In this document: positions 1 to 10,816 of the stretch, piece by piece
How positions within the stretch are numbered: the first letter of the stretch is position 1
Layout: the number at the start of each line of letters is the position of its first letter
Assembly (NCBI GenBank): GCA_949361645.1
Contig: OX442437.1
Span: forward strand, 3,769,921 to 3,833,920
DNA from: Spongilla lacustris
Taxonomy: Eukaryota; Porifera; Demospongiae; Spongillida; Spongillidae
DNA: 64,000 bases
Direction of reading: 5' to 3'
Notes under the pieces: generated by a model
Told to the model about the DNA's origin: nothing
Database searches by the model: none
What the model saw: only the letters and a program-made list of their open reading frames with translations
Made by a program: the position numbers and the translations under genes

Positions 1-598
1 CATAAAGTGCTCTGGCGGCAACCGATTTTTCTCGAAACGCCCCAGACAGATGGTTTTAAAACTTACTCGTGATTAACAATCAATCATTGTATATTACTTT
101 GCGTTTAGACTGCATGCTGGGGCTTAAAAGAACGACATGGTTAGGCGGGACCATGTAACTAATGTATAATGCACGTGCGCCACACCCATACATGTATATA
201 TAAATTTGATACACGACGACAATGGGAAACACGCAAACATGTGGCAATGTCATGTCCAGAAGTTCTGTCAGAGAGTATGTGGTCCTGTTTAAGGTGGAAA
301 ACGCTCAAACAAAATGCACCTGTCAGGGGCGGATACAGGATTTTGTGTTAGGGGGGGCATATAGGGATGGGAATGGGGGCGTGCCCCTCCGAACTTTCCA
401 GGGTGTGTGCGAAAGCGCAGTAAGCACCATCATCTCCGCCCCAAAACCCTAGCCACTGGTGTTTTTTTTTTTTTTTGCACTTTTGGAAGTTATAAAACAG
501 GTATTCACAGATACAAATGATTAAAGATACCTATAAGTTATAACAGTCACACTTCGCAAATAGTGTCAATTAGAAGCATCCTTCGAGGGTATTTTTGA

Positions 599-1090
599 CT
601 ATAGCTGCCTGTCAATGATAGCATCAATATTAAGTTCAATATCTTTGTGCACATACAATAACATTAACGCATTAAATCTGTCTTCTCCCATAGTGCTGCG
701 ATAGACATTTTTTAAAAATCTCGAAGAGGAATTAGCTCTTTCCACTTTTTCGTACATTGCGAATTTCAATTGAAATTTGTACGAACTGAATGTACGAACT
801 GAATGCTGAACGAATGTACGAACTGAACGCTGAATGAATGTACGAACTGAACGCTGAACGAATGTACGAACTGAACACGCTGAACGAATATCACTCAATG
901 TACGAACTGAACGCTGAACGAATGTACGAACTGAACGCTGAACGAATGTACGAACTGAACGCTGAAGGAATGTACGAACTGAACGCTGAATGAATGTACG
1001 AACTGAACGCTGAACGAATGTACGAACTGAACGCGCTGAACGAATATCACTCAATGTACGAACTGAACGCGTTGAACGAATATCACTCAA
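599..1090 (-). pseudogene. hAT transposase C-terminal remnant fused to a minisatellite-coded repeat
   Basis: This ORF of 163 codons has two parts. Its C-terminal ~60 residues resemble the hAT dimerisation domain of ZMYM1/P52rIPK-like transposases: a YEKVERANSSS start, RSTMGEDRFNAL, then LYVHKDIELN, ending at a stop at 599. The N-terminal ~100 residues are copies of the octapeptide SVRTFVQR and variants, coded by the tandem array at 780-1120. No DDE catalytic part, BED finger or other domain remains. I see the dimerisation motif directly; the family name rests on known hAT C-termini. It is a dead fragment, not a host gene. Confidence 0.6.
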
Positions 1091-1120
1091 TGTACGAACT
1101 GAACGCTGAACGAATGTACG
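780..1120. repeat. 24-27 bp tandem repeat inside the hAT remnant
   Basis: About a dozen copies of a unit like GAATGTACGAACTGAACGCT plus a few bases. Unit lengths stay multiples of three in most copies, so the minus frame remains open. Some copies carry an extra block with ATATCACTCAAT. Confidence 0.9.
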
Positions 1121-1268
1121 AACGGTCTAGCGCCTGCAAGAGCTAAAACAGTGCGGCGCTGATGACATGTAATTAAATTCATTACAATGGACAGGAGGCG
1201 TATCCTTATTAGTTAGGGGGGGCATAGGCCGGGTTTGCCCCCCCCCCCCCCCCCTGTATCCGCCACTG

Positions 1269-2690
1269 CCTGTGGAGATCTTGACATGCTTTGCAATATG
1301 GATCAATGCGTTAACATACACACCGTATGCAAAAAAAATTTCTGCTGCTTCTTGCACTTTTGATCCATTCACAAGATGCTAACACATGATGGCTTTTTTT
1401 ACAGCAGTTTCCATACAAGAATTGGTTATTTAGACCATGCCTTTTATGGCATAAAAAGGACAGTAAAGATGCACCTACTTGCGAACACCATGTCAGTGAA
1501 TGGGTGGACATATACAATCATTAATGCAGGCTCTTTGGGCTGATGGGGTAACAGGACACACAACCATTTCAATCGGTTGTGCAGGACATATGGCTAACAA
1601 TGAGACATTATGCAAGAACACTACTAGTTGTGCATAGCCCGACTCAAAGGTTGGGCTACTCCCAACTAGAACACTACTTGAGTGTGTTTTGTCCCAGACT
1701 AAAGTCTTAGAGGCCAGAAAAGCTAAACCGAAAATGAAAACGCAAAGAATAGTGTGATTTTTGTTTTCCATGTGTACTAGTATGTGTGTTTCGCACATGC
1801 ACATTATGAGAGAACCACTTTTCTATGTAAAAAATCTGTCCTATTCAAAACGTTGTCATAAACAAGCACCTTAAACAGAACCAAATGCAGCCATCTCTTG
1901 TGTACTCATTTCTAAAAGAGTTTTTCAGTAGGCCTGGAAGATTTCTCAAAAAAGTCTATTGACACGAAGAACTCAAAATCAAGCACATGTAGTCTCAGCC
2001 CTTTCTTCTTGTATATGTAAATAAAGCAAAGATGAAACTTATATGTATACTGTTTAATAGTACTCAAAGTATGCCTGGCCGAAATATCAACTCACAGCGG
2101 GATTATGTTGTATGGATAAAGAAGGATAAGCCAATTTCTATGCCATGCAGTAACTAGGGTCCAACTTTTCAATGGAATGAGACAGCCATGAAATCCTACA
2201 TCAGTTTTAATTTTAAAATTAAATTTTATATCTTGTTCAATTTGCATTCTTAAATACTGCTTGATCACAAGCTGGTGCATGGGTTTTATCCCAATATGCA
2301 ATGCCCCAAACCAGTCCAGGGTTAATGAATACAGGGCACTATGTAACAACTATTGTGACTGGTAACTAGGTTTAGTTTTTCAACTGCTGTAGTAAATAAA
2401 TTTCTACCCAAATTGTTAAAGCACAAGACCCAACAAGCATTTAGTATGCATGAATCTTTAGTATGCATGAATCATGTTCCAAAAACACGCCCACATACAC
2501 ATGTACACTAATCTAATTAAAAGTTGAAAAACTTGAAGTGGCCAACATGAACTACATCATGATATAAAAGAAAGCAAGTATTGTGGTTAAGGCCATCACT
2601 GGTATAAATGAATACACAGTGCACGCAAATTGTTATGGGTACATGTACCTACCTTGAGCCTAAGATGTGATTAAGGTTTGTCACTCTTCG
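1269..2690. other. No gene recognised
   Basis: AT-rich sequence with only short ORFs that have no recognisable motifs. No RNA gene or repeat of note was seen by eye. Confidence 0.5.
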
Positions 2691-2766
2691 AATTGCAAAT
2701 GAAAGTCGTGCTCTTATCCATCCCAATACCAGCTCACATAATAATATATAAATAAACCATCACTGA

Positions 2767-5700
2767 TTGATGCCGTGCTGTAGGTGCAATGGTCCAAACG
2801 CTCGTTGCAGTTCGTGCGAGTGCGTTAAGAAAGGACAAATTTGTACTAGTTGTCACGCGGGCAAACAAGGTCACTGCGGGAATTCATCGAATGCCACCGC
2901 TTCGCAGCCTCTTGCTGCTACCTCGCAAGAACATCGGCCCTCCGCCGCAACTTCCCAGCCTTCGTCCTTAACACCTTTCGAATCGCAACGACCTGTGCTA
3001 CCCCCCCTACTTTCTAGCTTTCTAGCTTCCCCGCTGCCGCTGTTGTCCATCGCAGACATTAGTCCATCACAGTTGCTACCCATTGAAACATGCATTCCCA
3101 GCAGGTATTCATTGCTAGTCAATCGGAGCCACAAATGCCCTCTAATGATATTCAATTGGCCCAACAACCAACCACAGTTAGACCTTACCAGTCAGGCCAT
3201 TCTTTATCCTTGGCACTATTGGGGCAATCTTCTAGTCTATCAGATGCCAACGCTGAATCCCAAGCTTCAAAAGATAGGTTATCCTCTAGAGCTCGATCTA
3301 AGAAGCACTGTGTTGTGGAGGGGTGTTTAGGTTTCATTGCTCCCTCCATGTGGCGTGCCCACATGTCCCTCCATGCTCAAAGCATTCTACCAGGTGCAGT
3401 TCCTATCTCCTGGCTAGAGGAAAATGACTCATACATATGCTCCCACTGCTCCCAGCCAGTCGCTAATTCAAGAATGTCTTCTCACTCCAGGAAATGCTCA
3501 GGTGTCGAGATCACACTACATGTACCTCAGATAGCAAACGAACCTTTAAATTCCAATGGCTTGTCCTTCAACACTCAACCATCTGTGACCCTTCCCACCT
3601 TTGAAGAAGTCTGCCAATTAAATCTCCCTACATTACGGTTCATTCCGTCTAAGTCAAGACCAGCCTTTGCCAAAGCACTGTCATCAGCTTTGAGGTGTGT
3701 CATAAGTGAAAATACGGAGGAAGCATGGCTCAAATTATTTATGCTCCCTAAGTGTGTTCTGCCTTCCACAAAGCGTGGTGGACGCCACGAAAAGCTGCAG
3801 CCAATAGATTTCCTGTGCAACCTGTGGGCCAACAATGACTTGACTTGTCTCTGGAATTTGGCTAAAGGTCGGGCTAATGAGCTGAGGGATGGATCTGCTA
3901 AGAATCAAAACTCTCAAAGCAAACCAGTTGACATGGCTGTATCCTTTGGTAGATGTGGAATGTTGGGAAAAGCTTGCCGGACCCTGCTGTCCAGTGGCAT
4001 TGCGCCTAATAATGATGCAACCTGGCAGTTATTGAAGGCCAAGAATCCAGCATCTGAAATTCCCATCATTCCAAGCATTCTTGCAGGCTCTATTTCACTT
4101 GATCCAAACTTTGACATTGGAGCAGTCTTGAGATCCTTCCCCAAAGATACGGCGGCAGGGCCATCTGGTCTTCGTATCCAATATCTCTTGGATGTAATAT
4201 CTGTCCCACTCCAAACTCCAATCACTTCCTCCCTTAGAGATGTGTTGAACCTCTTAGTGTCAGGAAAGGCTCCTCAAGCAGTATCTAAATTCATGGCTGG
4301 TGGTAGGCTAATAGCCCTAAACAAGGATAAGGAAGGTTCTCCTCCAGATATCAGACCAATTGTTGTGGGAGAATCCCTGAGAAGATTGGCTGGAAAGTGC
4401 ATTTGTGCCTCTCTCAAGGAGAAGATTTCGAGTTTTTTTCCAGCCACTACAGTTTGGAGTGGCCTGCAGGGCAGGGGCTGAGAAGATTGTCCATAGTTTA
4501 CGAAATTGCATTGAAGAGCATTGGATGCAGGATGAGGATTTTGTCATATTTAAAGTGGACATGACAAATGCATTCAACCTAGTTTCTAGACAGGCAGTCC
4601 TTGATGAATGCTCAGCTTTTTTCCCTGAAATTCTGCCCTGGGTGTCTTGGTGTTATGGCTCTCACCCAGAATTGTGGCATCCCATGGGCCATTTAAGTTC
4701 ACAATCTGGAGTTCAACAAGGGGACCCGCTAGGGCCCATGCTGTTTGCTCTTGTTCTCCAGAAGCTCATTTCTACCATTGATGCGGATGATGAATGTTTA
4801 CAACTTCTGCTTCAGGCATGGTACCTAGATGATGGTGTGCTTGCAGGTAAAAGGTCTGCAGTCCTACGTGCTTTGCATCTTATTGAAGAACTGGGACCTC
4901 ATATTGGCATTGTCATCAATTTCTCTAAATGTGAAGTTTTCAGTCCCCAAGGCAACCATTTGTTTCCACCAGCTGTGAAGTCATCTCTTTTGCCTAACTT
5001 AGAGAACCTTGGGGACCGATAGGTGACTATTTGCATTGCTCTCACTTCATTGCTGAGAAATGTTCCAAGGCTAAGGTGCTGCTCACTGCCCTAGTAGAGG
5101 TGGCTGACGCTGACCTTCATGTTGCAGCTTCTCTTCTTCGCATTTGGGGTAGTTATTGTAAATTAGTGCATTTAGCCAGAACCACTCCGCCTAGCCTCTC
5201 ATGTGAGTCCCTGAAGTTCTTTGATGAGGAGGTAAGACGTTGCTTCTCTATTTGCATAGCAGCTGACATCGCAGACGATCACTGGAAGCAAGCGCAACTT
5301 AGCCTTAGCTTTGGAGGACTTGGCTTTCGTTCTTTATCCTACCACTCATGTGCTGCCTTCATCTCATCATCGTCTTCTTCAGGTTTTGGTAGTGCTAGTA
5401 ATCGCCACTTGTTGAGCGCTATTTTGAAGTTCAACAGCCTTGTGTCCCCTACAGAGGCCATCACAGTGGAGTCTGTTTTGTCCTCTCCTCTGTCCCAGCA
5501 TGCCTTGTGCAAGAAGTTGGATGATCATCTTTTTCAGTCTATCTTGATGACTTCCTCTCCTGCCAATAAGGCACGACTTCTTTCTGCCTCTGCTCCTCAT
5601 GCCAGTTCTTGGCTTTCAGTTGTCCCCTCGGTGGGGTTGGGCTTGCATCTTGATCCAGCCGAGTACCAAATTGCAGTGTTGTGGTGGCTAGGTATGAACT

Positions 5701-6293
5701 CTTCTATTCAATCAGTGTGCCCATTCTGCCCCGATATCACTTTGGATCCTCTCGGACATCATGCGGTATCATGCAGACATGGTGGGGACGTTGTCATCAG
5801 ACACAATCGCCTGCGAAACATCTTTGCAGAGTTTTGTCGTCGTGCTCACCTATCTGTAAGAGTGGAGGTTGGTCAAGGCCTTTCAAGAGTCCAGAGTAAC
5901 TCCCGTCCAGCTGATGTGCTAGTCGATACATGGGAAAGGGCGAAGCCAGCAGCCTTCGATGTTACTGTTACCTCCCCACTCACTCCTGCCACTTTGCACG
6001 ACGTGTGTAATTCAGCAGGTGTTGCAGCTCACAAAGCAGAGTGCCGAAAGCACTCTTCCAATGACCCGAAGTGTCAGGAGCTAGGGTGGGTATGCGTTCC
6101 TCTGGCAGTGGAATCGTATGGGAACTGGGGTAAAGAGGCCCAGAACACCTTCGCTAGACTAGCTTCCATCCTCTCAATCTCCCTGCACTGCCCCAAGGCA
6201 AAGGTCCTGACAGAGATTTATGGGCGGTTGAATACATCATTAGTGAGGTCAGTAGCTAGGGCAATCCTGTCTAGAAGATGCGTTCCAGGTTAA
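2767..6293 (+). pseudogene. Frameshifted retrotransposon polyprotein, copy A
   Basis: Frame 1 from 2767 codes for a Cys-rich start (CCRCNGPNARCSSCECVKKG). The main frame from about 3090 has two finger-like motifs, C-x4-C...H-x3-H (3322-3390) and C-x2-C...H (3439-3495), then the RT N-terminal part (AAGPSGLRIQ near 4150). Near 4435 the frame moves by one base at a T run, and the RT core follows: a VDMTNAFN block, QQGDPLGP, and the YLDDG catalytic box near 4828. Near 5012 a single missing base moves the frame again; the last part (5031-6293) has CPFCPD...LDPLGHH...C, RHN..LRN and RPADVLV, typical of the zinc motif and nuclease core. Copy D shows the intact order. No host function is likely. Confidence 0.75.
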
Positions 6294-6427
6294 AGAGTGT
6301 AGCTTTAGAGTGGAACTGTACATACAGTACATACATAGTTTACATGTAGCCTAATGATATGAAATAACTAATACTGCTGCTGTATTTACCGTATGATGCT
6401 TTTATTTTAATAATAATAATGGGCAAA

Positions 6428-6463
<36 letters not shown>
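2767..6463 (+). mobile_element. Non-LTR retrotransposon copy A (RT plus restriction-like endonuclease, Dong/R4/NeSL-like)
   Basis: This is the longest of four related copies. It reads through an N-terminal cysteine-rich patch, two zinc fingers, a reverse transcriptase and a C-terminal nuclease region, then ends in (TAA)n at 6408-6463. The order fingers-RT-CCHC-nuclease is that of RLE-type elements (R2, R4/Dong, NeSL, HERO), which cut DNA and prime reverse transcription at the nick. Dong elements are known to sit in TAA repeats, which fits the tail. The left boundary is not clear; I place it near the first ATG at 2767. The copy is dead because of frameshifts near 3.1-3.3 kb, 4.44 kb and 5.01 kb. 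Confidence 0.75.
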
Positions 6464-6464
<1 letters not shown>

Positions 6465-6962
6465 GACCTTGCCCACACCAGACCTGCTGACATCCTCATT
6501 GCTGGCTGGGACAGAGGCAAACCTGCGGCACTAGACCTGACCATTACCTCACCACTCTGCTCTGTCATCTTGGGTGAATCATGTCACCAGGCTGGTGCGG
6601 CAGCCCTGGCAGCAGAGACCTGCAAGCTCCACTCCAATGGTCCCAAGTGCCAAGAGTTGGGCTGGTCCTGCATCCCATTGGCAGTGGAGATTATGGCAAT
6701 TGGGGCAAGCAGGCACATGATACTTTCTCCAGGCTGGCATCCTTTCTGGCCATTCACCAGTCCTCCCCCAAGGCAGTAGTTGTGGCTGAAATTTATGGCC
6801 GGTTGAATGTGGTCCTGGTTCGGTCCATTGCTAGAGCCATCCTGGCCAGGGAGCTTCCACCCTCCTAACTTACTATTAGTAGTTTAGTTGTATTTAGTAT
6901 ACGTATATATGTATTGTTATCAAATAATAATGTTTTAATACAATAATAATAATAATAATAAT
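6464..6962 (+). mobile_element. 5'-truncated retrotransposon copy B
   Basis: Starts directly after the (TAA)n of copy A, inside the nuclease domain (the PADILIAGWDRGKPAALD region at 6483-6540). It runs to the C-terminus (LVRSIARAILARELPPS, stop near 6866), then a short 3' UTR and a new (TAA)n at 6941-6962. One frameshift lies near 6690. Same strand and same end as copies A, C and D, as expected for target-primed insertion into TAA. Confidence 0.75.
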
Positions 6963-7638
6963 GTGGTCTTGCGTCACAACAGCCTTCGTGATGTTTTTGT
7001 GGAGTTCTGTCATAGGGCCTGCTTAGGAGGTCAGGTCGAAGTTGGAAGTGGTTTCGGTCTTGACAGACTGCACTCTCGTCCTGCTGACGTACTTGTCAAC
7101 AACTGGCATCTTGGCAAACCTGCTGCTTTTGACCTCACTATCACTTCACCGCTTAACCCAACCACTTTGACTGAAGCGGGGGTGAGATGTGGGTCTTCTG
7201 CTCTGGTTGCTGAGGCAAGAAAGCATAATGCCAATGATTCCAAGTGTGCTGAGCGTGGATGGGTGTGCATTCCCCTAGCTGTGGAGTCATATGGATGCTG
7301 GGGCATGGAAGCACAACAATCCTTCTTGCGGCTTGCGGCTCGTCTAGCCATCCAAATGGGATGCAACAAATCACAGGCTACCACCATCTTGTACCAGAGG
7401 CTAAGCCTTTCGCTTGTGAGAGCCAATGCTAGAGCCTTGCTCTCCCGTGCAAGTTTTCGGCATTCAGAGGAGGGGGGTTGAGGTGTGTGGGTGTGGGGTG
7501 GTTGCTTCTGTGACTTTGATTTTGTTGGTGTGCTGTACAGTGTATGTAAAAATTTGCATGTATTATAATTATAATTATTAGAATTTTAAAAAATAAAAAA
7601 TAAATAATAATAATAATAATAATAATAAGAATAATAAT
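6963..7638 (+). mobile_element. 5'-truncated retrotransposon copy C
   Basis: Begins at the end of a TAA tract with the nuclease-domain residues RHNSLRDVFVEFC. The frame stays open from 6963 to 7481 (172 codons), with RPADVLVNNW and AAFDLTITSPLNP. It lacks RT and fingers. The tail is (TAA)n at 7602-7638. The ORF is intact but cannot be a working element. Confidence 0.75.
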
Positions 7639-10211
7639 CGAGTCACTGTGCAAGATGTGGCTAAATAATGATCTGGTCACCCTCTGGTCAATGTCTGTAA
7701 CCCGAGCCAACCTCCATAATTCTTCCAAAAACCTCAGAACATCTACCCACAGTCAAGAAATCTCTTCAGCCATTTCACTAGGCCGCTCAGGATTGATGGG
7801 AAAAGCTTGCCGCATGCTGCTCTCCAGTGGCATTGCACCTCCTAACAGTGCAACATGGAACTTGCTACAGTCCAAGAATCCTTCCTGTCCCCACAATCCC
7901 GGACGTAGCCAGCAACCCCGTTACTCTTGGCACATCCTGCGCATTTTGAGATCCTTCACCAAAGGAACCTCGGCAGGTCCCTCTGGCCTATCCATTCAAC
8001 ACATACTTGATGCAGCTTCAATACCTCTCCAAACCCCAATCTGCGACTCCCTGAAGGGGGTTGTTAACATTCTAGCCTCAGGTAAGGCCCCCAAAAGTGT
8101 TTCTGCTTTTTTGTCTGGCGGTAGATTGATTGCACTAAACAAGGGTAAAATCAGTGAGGGTCGATATACTGACATTAGACCCATAGTTGTTGGTGAAATA
8201 CTTCGCAGACTCACAGGAAAGTGCCTTTGCTCTATCCTCAGAGATAAGTTCTCCACCTTTTTTCAGCCTTCCCAGTTTGGCGTGGCATGTAAGGCAGGCG
8301 TAGAAAAGGTGGTTCACAAATTGAGAAAGTGCATTGATGATGGCTGGATGAGTGGGGACTTCGTAGCCTGCAAGGTTGACATGTCTAATGCATTTAACAG
8401 GGTTTCCAGGCAAGCAGTTCTTGATGAGTGTTCCTCTTTTTTCCCTGAACTGCTACCATGGGTCTCATGGTGCTATGGTTCTCACTCCATTTTGTGGCAC
8501 TCCATGGGCAAAATCAGCTCACAGTCAGGTGTTCAGCAGGGAGATCCCCTTGGCCCAATGTTGTTTGCTTTGGTCCTCCATAAGCTTGTTTCTAGCATAG
8601 AGGCTGACGACGATTGCATCGATCTTCGCTTCAATGCTTGGTACCTGGATGATGGCATACTGGCGGGGGAGAGGTCAGCTGTAGTACGAGCTCTGCATCT
8701 AATTGAAGAGTTGGGGCCCCACCTGGGTCTTTTCATCAGTTATCCCAAGTGTGAAGTGTTTAGTAGGAATGGTTTCTCTCTTTTTCCAGCCTCTGTCAAG
8801 TCCTCATTCCTACCCAACCTGGAGATCCTGGGGGCTCCTATAGGTGACCTTGTGCATTGTTCTCGCTTCTTTGCTGAGAAACACAATCTTTTCAAGGTAC
8901 TGCTGAGAGCCATCTCAGATGTGGCTGCAGTTGATCTCCATGTTGCCATCTCTCTCCTCTGCATGTGTGGAGGCTACTGCAAGTTAGTACACCTTGCTAG
9001 AACCACCCCAACCATCCTCTGTGAAGATTCCTTGAAGTTCTTTGACGAAGAAGTGAGACTTTGCTTCTCTTCTTGTGTAGCAATAGATGTGCCAGACCCA
9101 CAATGGCAGCAAGCCCAACTTAGTCCTAAGCGGGGTGGGCTCGGCCTGCGTTCTCTGTCTCTTCACTCGTGTGCAGCCTTCATCTCTTCTCTGGCATCTT
9201 TAGAAATGGGGAACCCTGACAACATTCATTTACAACAGGCCATTCTTCGTTTCAATGCCCGAGTCTCTCCACAGGACTCCATCACCATGGAATCAGTGCT
9301 CAATTCGCCTCCTCAGCAGAAGTCACTGTCCCAGATGCTGGATTCTTTAGCATTCCATTCTCTGCTGTCTTCAGCTTCCCCGGTGAACAAGGCTCGCATG
9401 CTCTCAGTTTCTTCTCCCCATGCCAGTTCTTGGATTACTGCTATCCCTTCTACGAGGTTGAAAATGCACCTTGAATCAGCAGAGTTCCAAATGGCCATTA
9501 GGTGGTGGCTCGGTCTCAAAACTTCTCCCTGCCCCTTCTGCCCTGATCTGGTTCTTGATCCTCTGGGTCACCACGCGACTTCTTGCAGGCATGGGGGAGA
9601 TGTGGTGATCAGACACAACCACCTTCGTGACATCGTTGCTGACTTCTGTCGCCAAGCCCACCTCTCAGTAAGAGTGGAAGCTGGGTATGGGCTCTCTAGT
9701 GACCACTCTAACACTCGCCCAGCGGATGTCCTGGTTCAGGGTTGGGACAGAGGATCTCCTGCTGCCCTGGACATCACTGTAACATCTCCCCTCACCCCTG
9801 CCACCTTGAGAGACGCCAGTTCCACTGCTGGGGCAGCAGCCTATGCTGCAGAATGCAGGAAACACACTGCAAATGATGCCAAGTGCCAGGAGCTGGGCTG
9901 GGCCTGCATCCCCCTAGCAGTGGAGACCTTTGGTAACTGGGGCGTGGAAGCTCAGGGTGTCTTTTCCCGCCTCGCTTCTGCACTCGGGATGCACCAAGGA
10001 ACTTCAAAGTCTTGGGCCCTCCACACCATCTACAGCCGCCTTAATATGTCCCTGGTGCGTTCAGTGGCTAGATCCATTCTAGGTAGAAGCTATGTAGTTT
10101 AGAACATCTATAGGTGTTTTTTGTGGACAATATTAATAATATTTCTGTATGAGCATTTATTCCTATCGTGTATTGTCTTGTTTCGAATAATAATAATATA
10201 TATATAATTAA

Positions 10212-10258
<47 letters not shown>
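7639..10258 (+). mobile_element. 5'-truncated retrotransposon copy D with an open RT/endonuclease frame
   Basis: Inserted right after a (TAA)n block and ending in a long (TAA)n at 10211-10258. It lacks the N-terminal fingers present in copy A, so it is a 5'-truncated copy although the rest of the frame is open for 815 codons. Confidence 0.8.
7655..10102 (+). CDS. RT-endonuclease polyprotein fragment of copy D
   Basis: Residues ~60-110 are the RT-upstream region. AGPSGLSIQ is near residue 108, the VDMSNAFNRVSR palm block near 240, QQGDPLGPMLFAL near 295 and the YLDDG catalytic aspartates near 330. The thumb and linker follow, then CPFCPD...LDPLGHH...C near 626, RHNHLRD near 650, and RPADVLVQGWDR with AALDITVTSPL near 690-715, matching an RLE nuclease with the zinc motif in front. 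The protein would copy its RNA at a nicked chromosomal site. One stretch near residues 75-95 differs from copy A as if by two compensating indels. Without the N-terminal fingers it is most likely inactive. Confidence 0.75.
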   Translation: MWLNNDLVTLWSMSVTRANLHNSSKNLRTSTHSQEISSAISLGRSGLMGKACRMLLSSGIAPPNSATWNLLQSKNPSCPHNPGRSQQPRYSWHILRILRSFTKGTSAGPSGLSIQHILDAASIPLQTPICDSLKGVVNILASGKAPKSVSAFLSGGRLIALNKGKISEGRYTDIRPIVVGEILRRLTGKCLCSILRDKFSTFFQPSQFGVACKAGVEKVVHKLRKCIDDGWMSGDFVACKVDMSNAFNRVSRQAVLDECSSFFPELLPWVSWCYGSHSILWHSMGKISSQSGVQQGDPLGPMLFALVLHKLVSSIEADDDCIDLRFNAWYLDDGILAGERSAVVRALHLIEELGPHLGLFISYPKCEVFSRNGFSLFPASVKSSFLPNLEILGAPIGDLVHCSRFFAEKHNLFKVLLRAISDVAAVDLHVAISLLCMCGGYCKLVHLARTTPTILCEDSLKFFDEEVRLCFSSCVAIDVPDPQWQQAQLSPKRGGLGLRSLSLHSCAAFISSLASLEMGNPDNIHLQQAILRFNARVSPQDSITMESVLNSPPQQKSLSQMLDSLAFHSLLSSASPVNKARMLSVSSPHASSWITAIPSTRLKMHLESAEFQMAIRWWLGLKTSPCPFCPDLVLDPLGHHATSCRHGGDVVIRHNHLRDIVADFCRQAHLSVRVEAGYGLSSDHSNTRPADVLVQGWDRGSPAALDITVTSPLTPATLRDASSTAGAAAYAAECRKHTANDAKCQELGWACIPLAVETFGNWGVEAQGVFSRLASALGMHQGTSKSWALHTIYSRLNMSLVRSVARSILGRSYVV

Positions 10259-10259
<1 letters not shown>

Positions 10260-10816
10260 CAGGGAATTGATACAGAAATACACTACAAGATACAAATAGA
10301 CATATAGGGCAATACAATAATAATATTACACATTAAATAAAAATGATAATGACATAAACTATTTAAGCGTGACGTTCAGGCAGAGATACAAGGCAACCCT
10401 GCTCCATCATCCATTTCAAATGCACTCCTCCATTTGGTGCGGGAGCCCCTCAGACAAAGGTTTGTTGCTCTGAGGATTGCAAAAGACAGTCGTGCTCTCA
10501 TCCATCCCAATACCTCACTGTTTGACTTTTCCCACTTATGAGCAAGTTTCTTAGCAAGATGTTTGATAAAAAAAGTTTGCTTCTCGACCCAGGACTTCAT
10601 CGACTGACACAACAAAGGGTGTGAATGATGCTTTATTTAAACTAGTACTGGTTAAATTATAGTGCCCTTAAGCGATCCACACTGCACAATTGGTGCTCTG
10701 CAATCATTGTTAATACTTAGAGGGTCTTTATTTACCACTCTTCAAACGGACGCAGCATTAGACAAATGACATGGCTGTGTTTTAATTGTTCAGTGTTTAC
10801 CAACATTAAAATTAAG
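10259..10816. other. Sequence between retrotransposon cluster and Ig gene
   Basis: AT-rich. Around 10477-10513 it holds a stretch that closely matches 2692-2731 on the other side of the retrotransposon cluster (see findings). A long ORF on the minus strand (10376-10615) covers it but shows no known domain. Confidence 0.5.

Larger units (their letters stand above)
324..1268 (-). mobile_element. Internally deleted hAT-like element with poly-C next to its terminus
   Basis: The ends are inverted repeats: CAGGGGCGGATACAGGA at the left and its near-complement TGTATCCGCCACTG at the right, the right one next to a 17-base C run (1238-1254). The flanks share the 5-mer CCTGT on both sides, as a 5-bp target duplication. 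The minus-strand ORF at 599-780 reads like the C-terminal hAT dimerisation region (VERANSSSRFLKN, then RSTMGEDRFNALMLLYVHKD). hAT transposases are DDE cut-and-paste enzymes. Only the last part survives, so this copy cannot transpose on its own. A related element lies at 41938-42748. Confidence 0.65.

Noticed and set aside
3090..6293. Retroelement copy A as a host gene family
   Set aside because: RT and endonuclease motifs, TAA tails and truncated sister copies show a mobile element.
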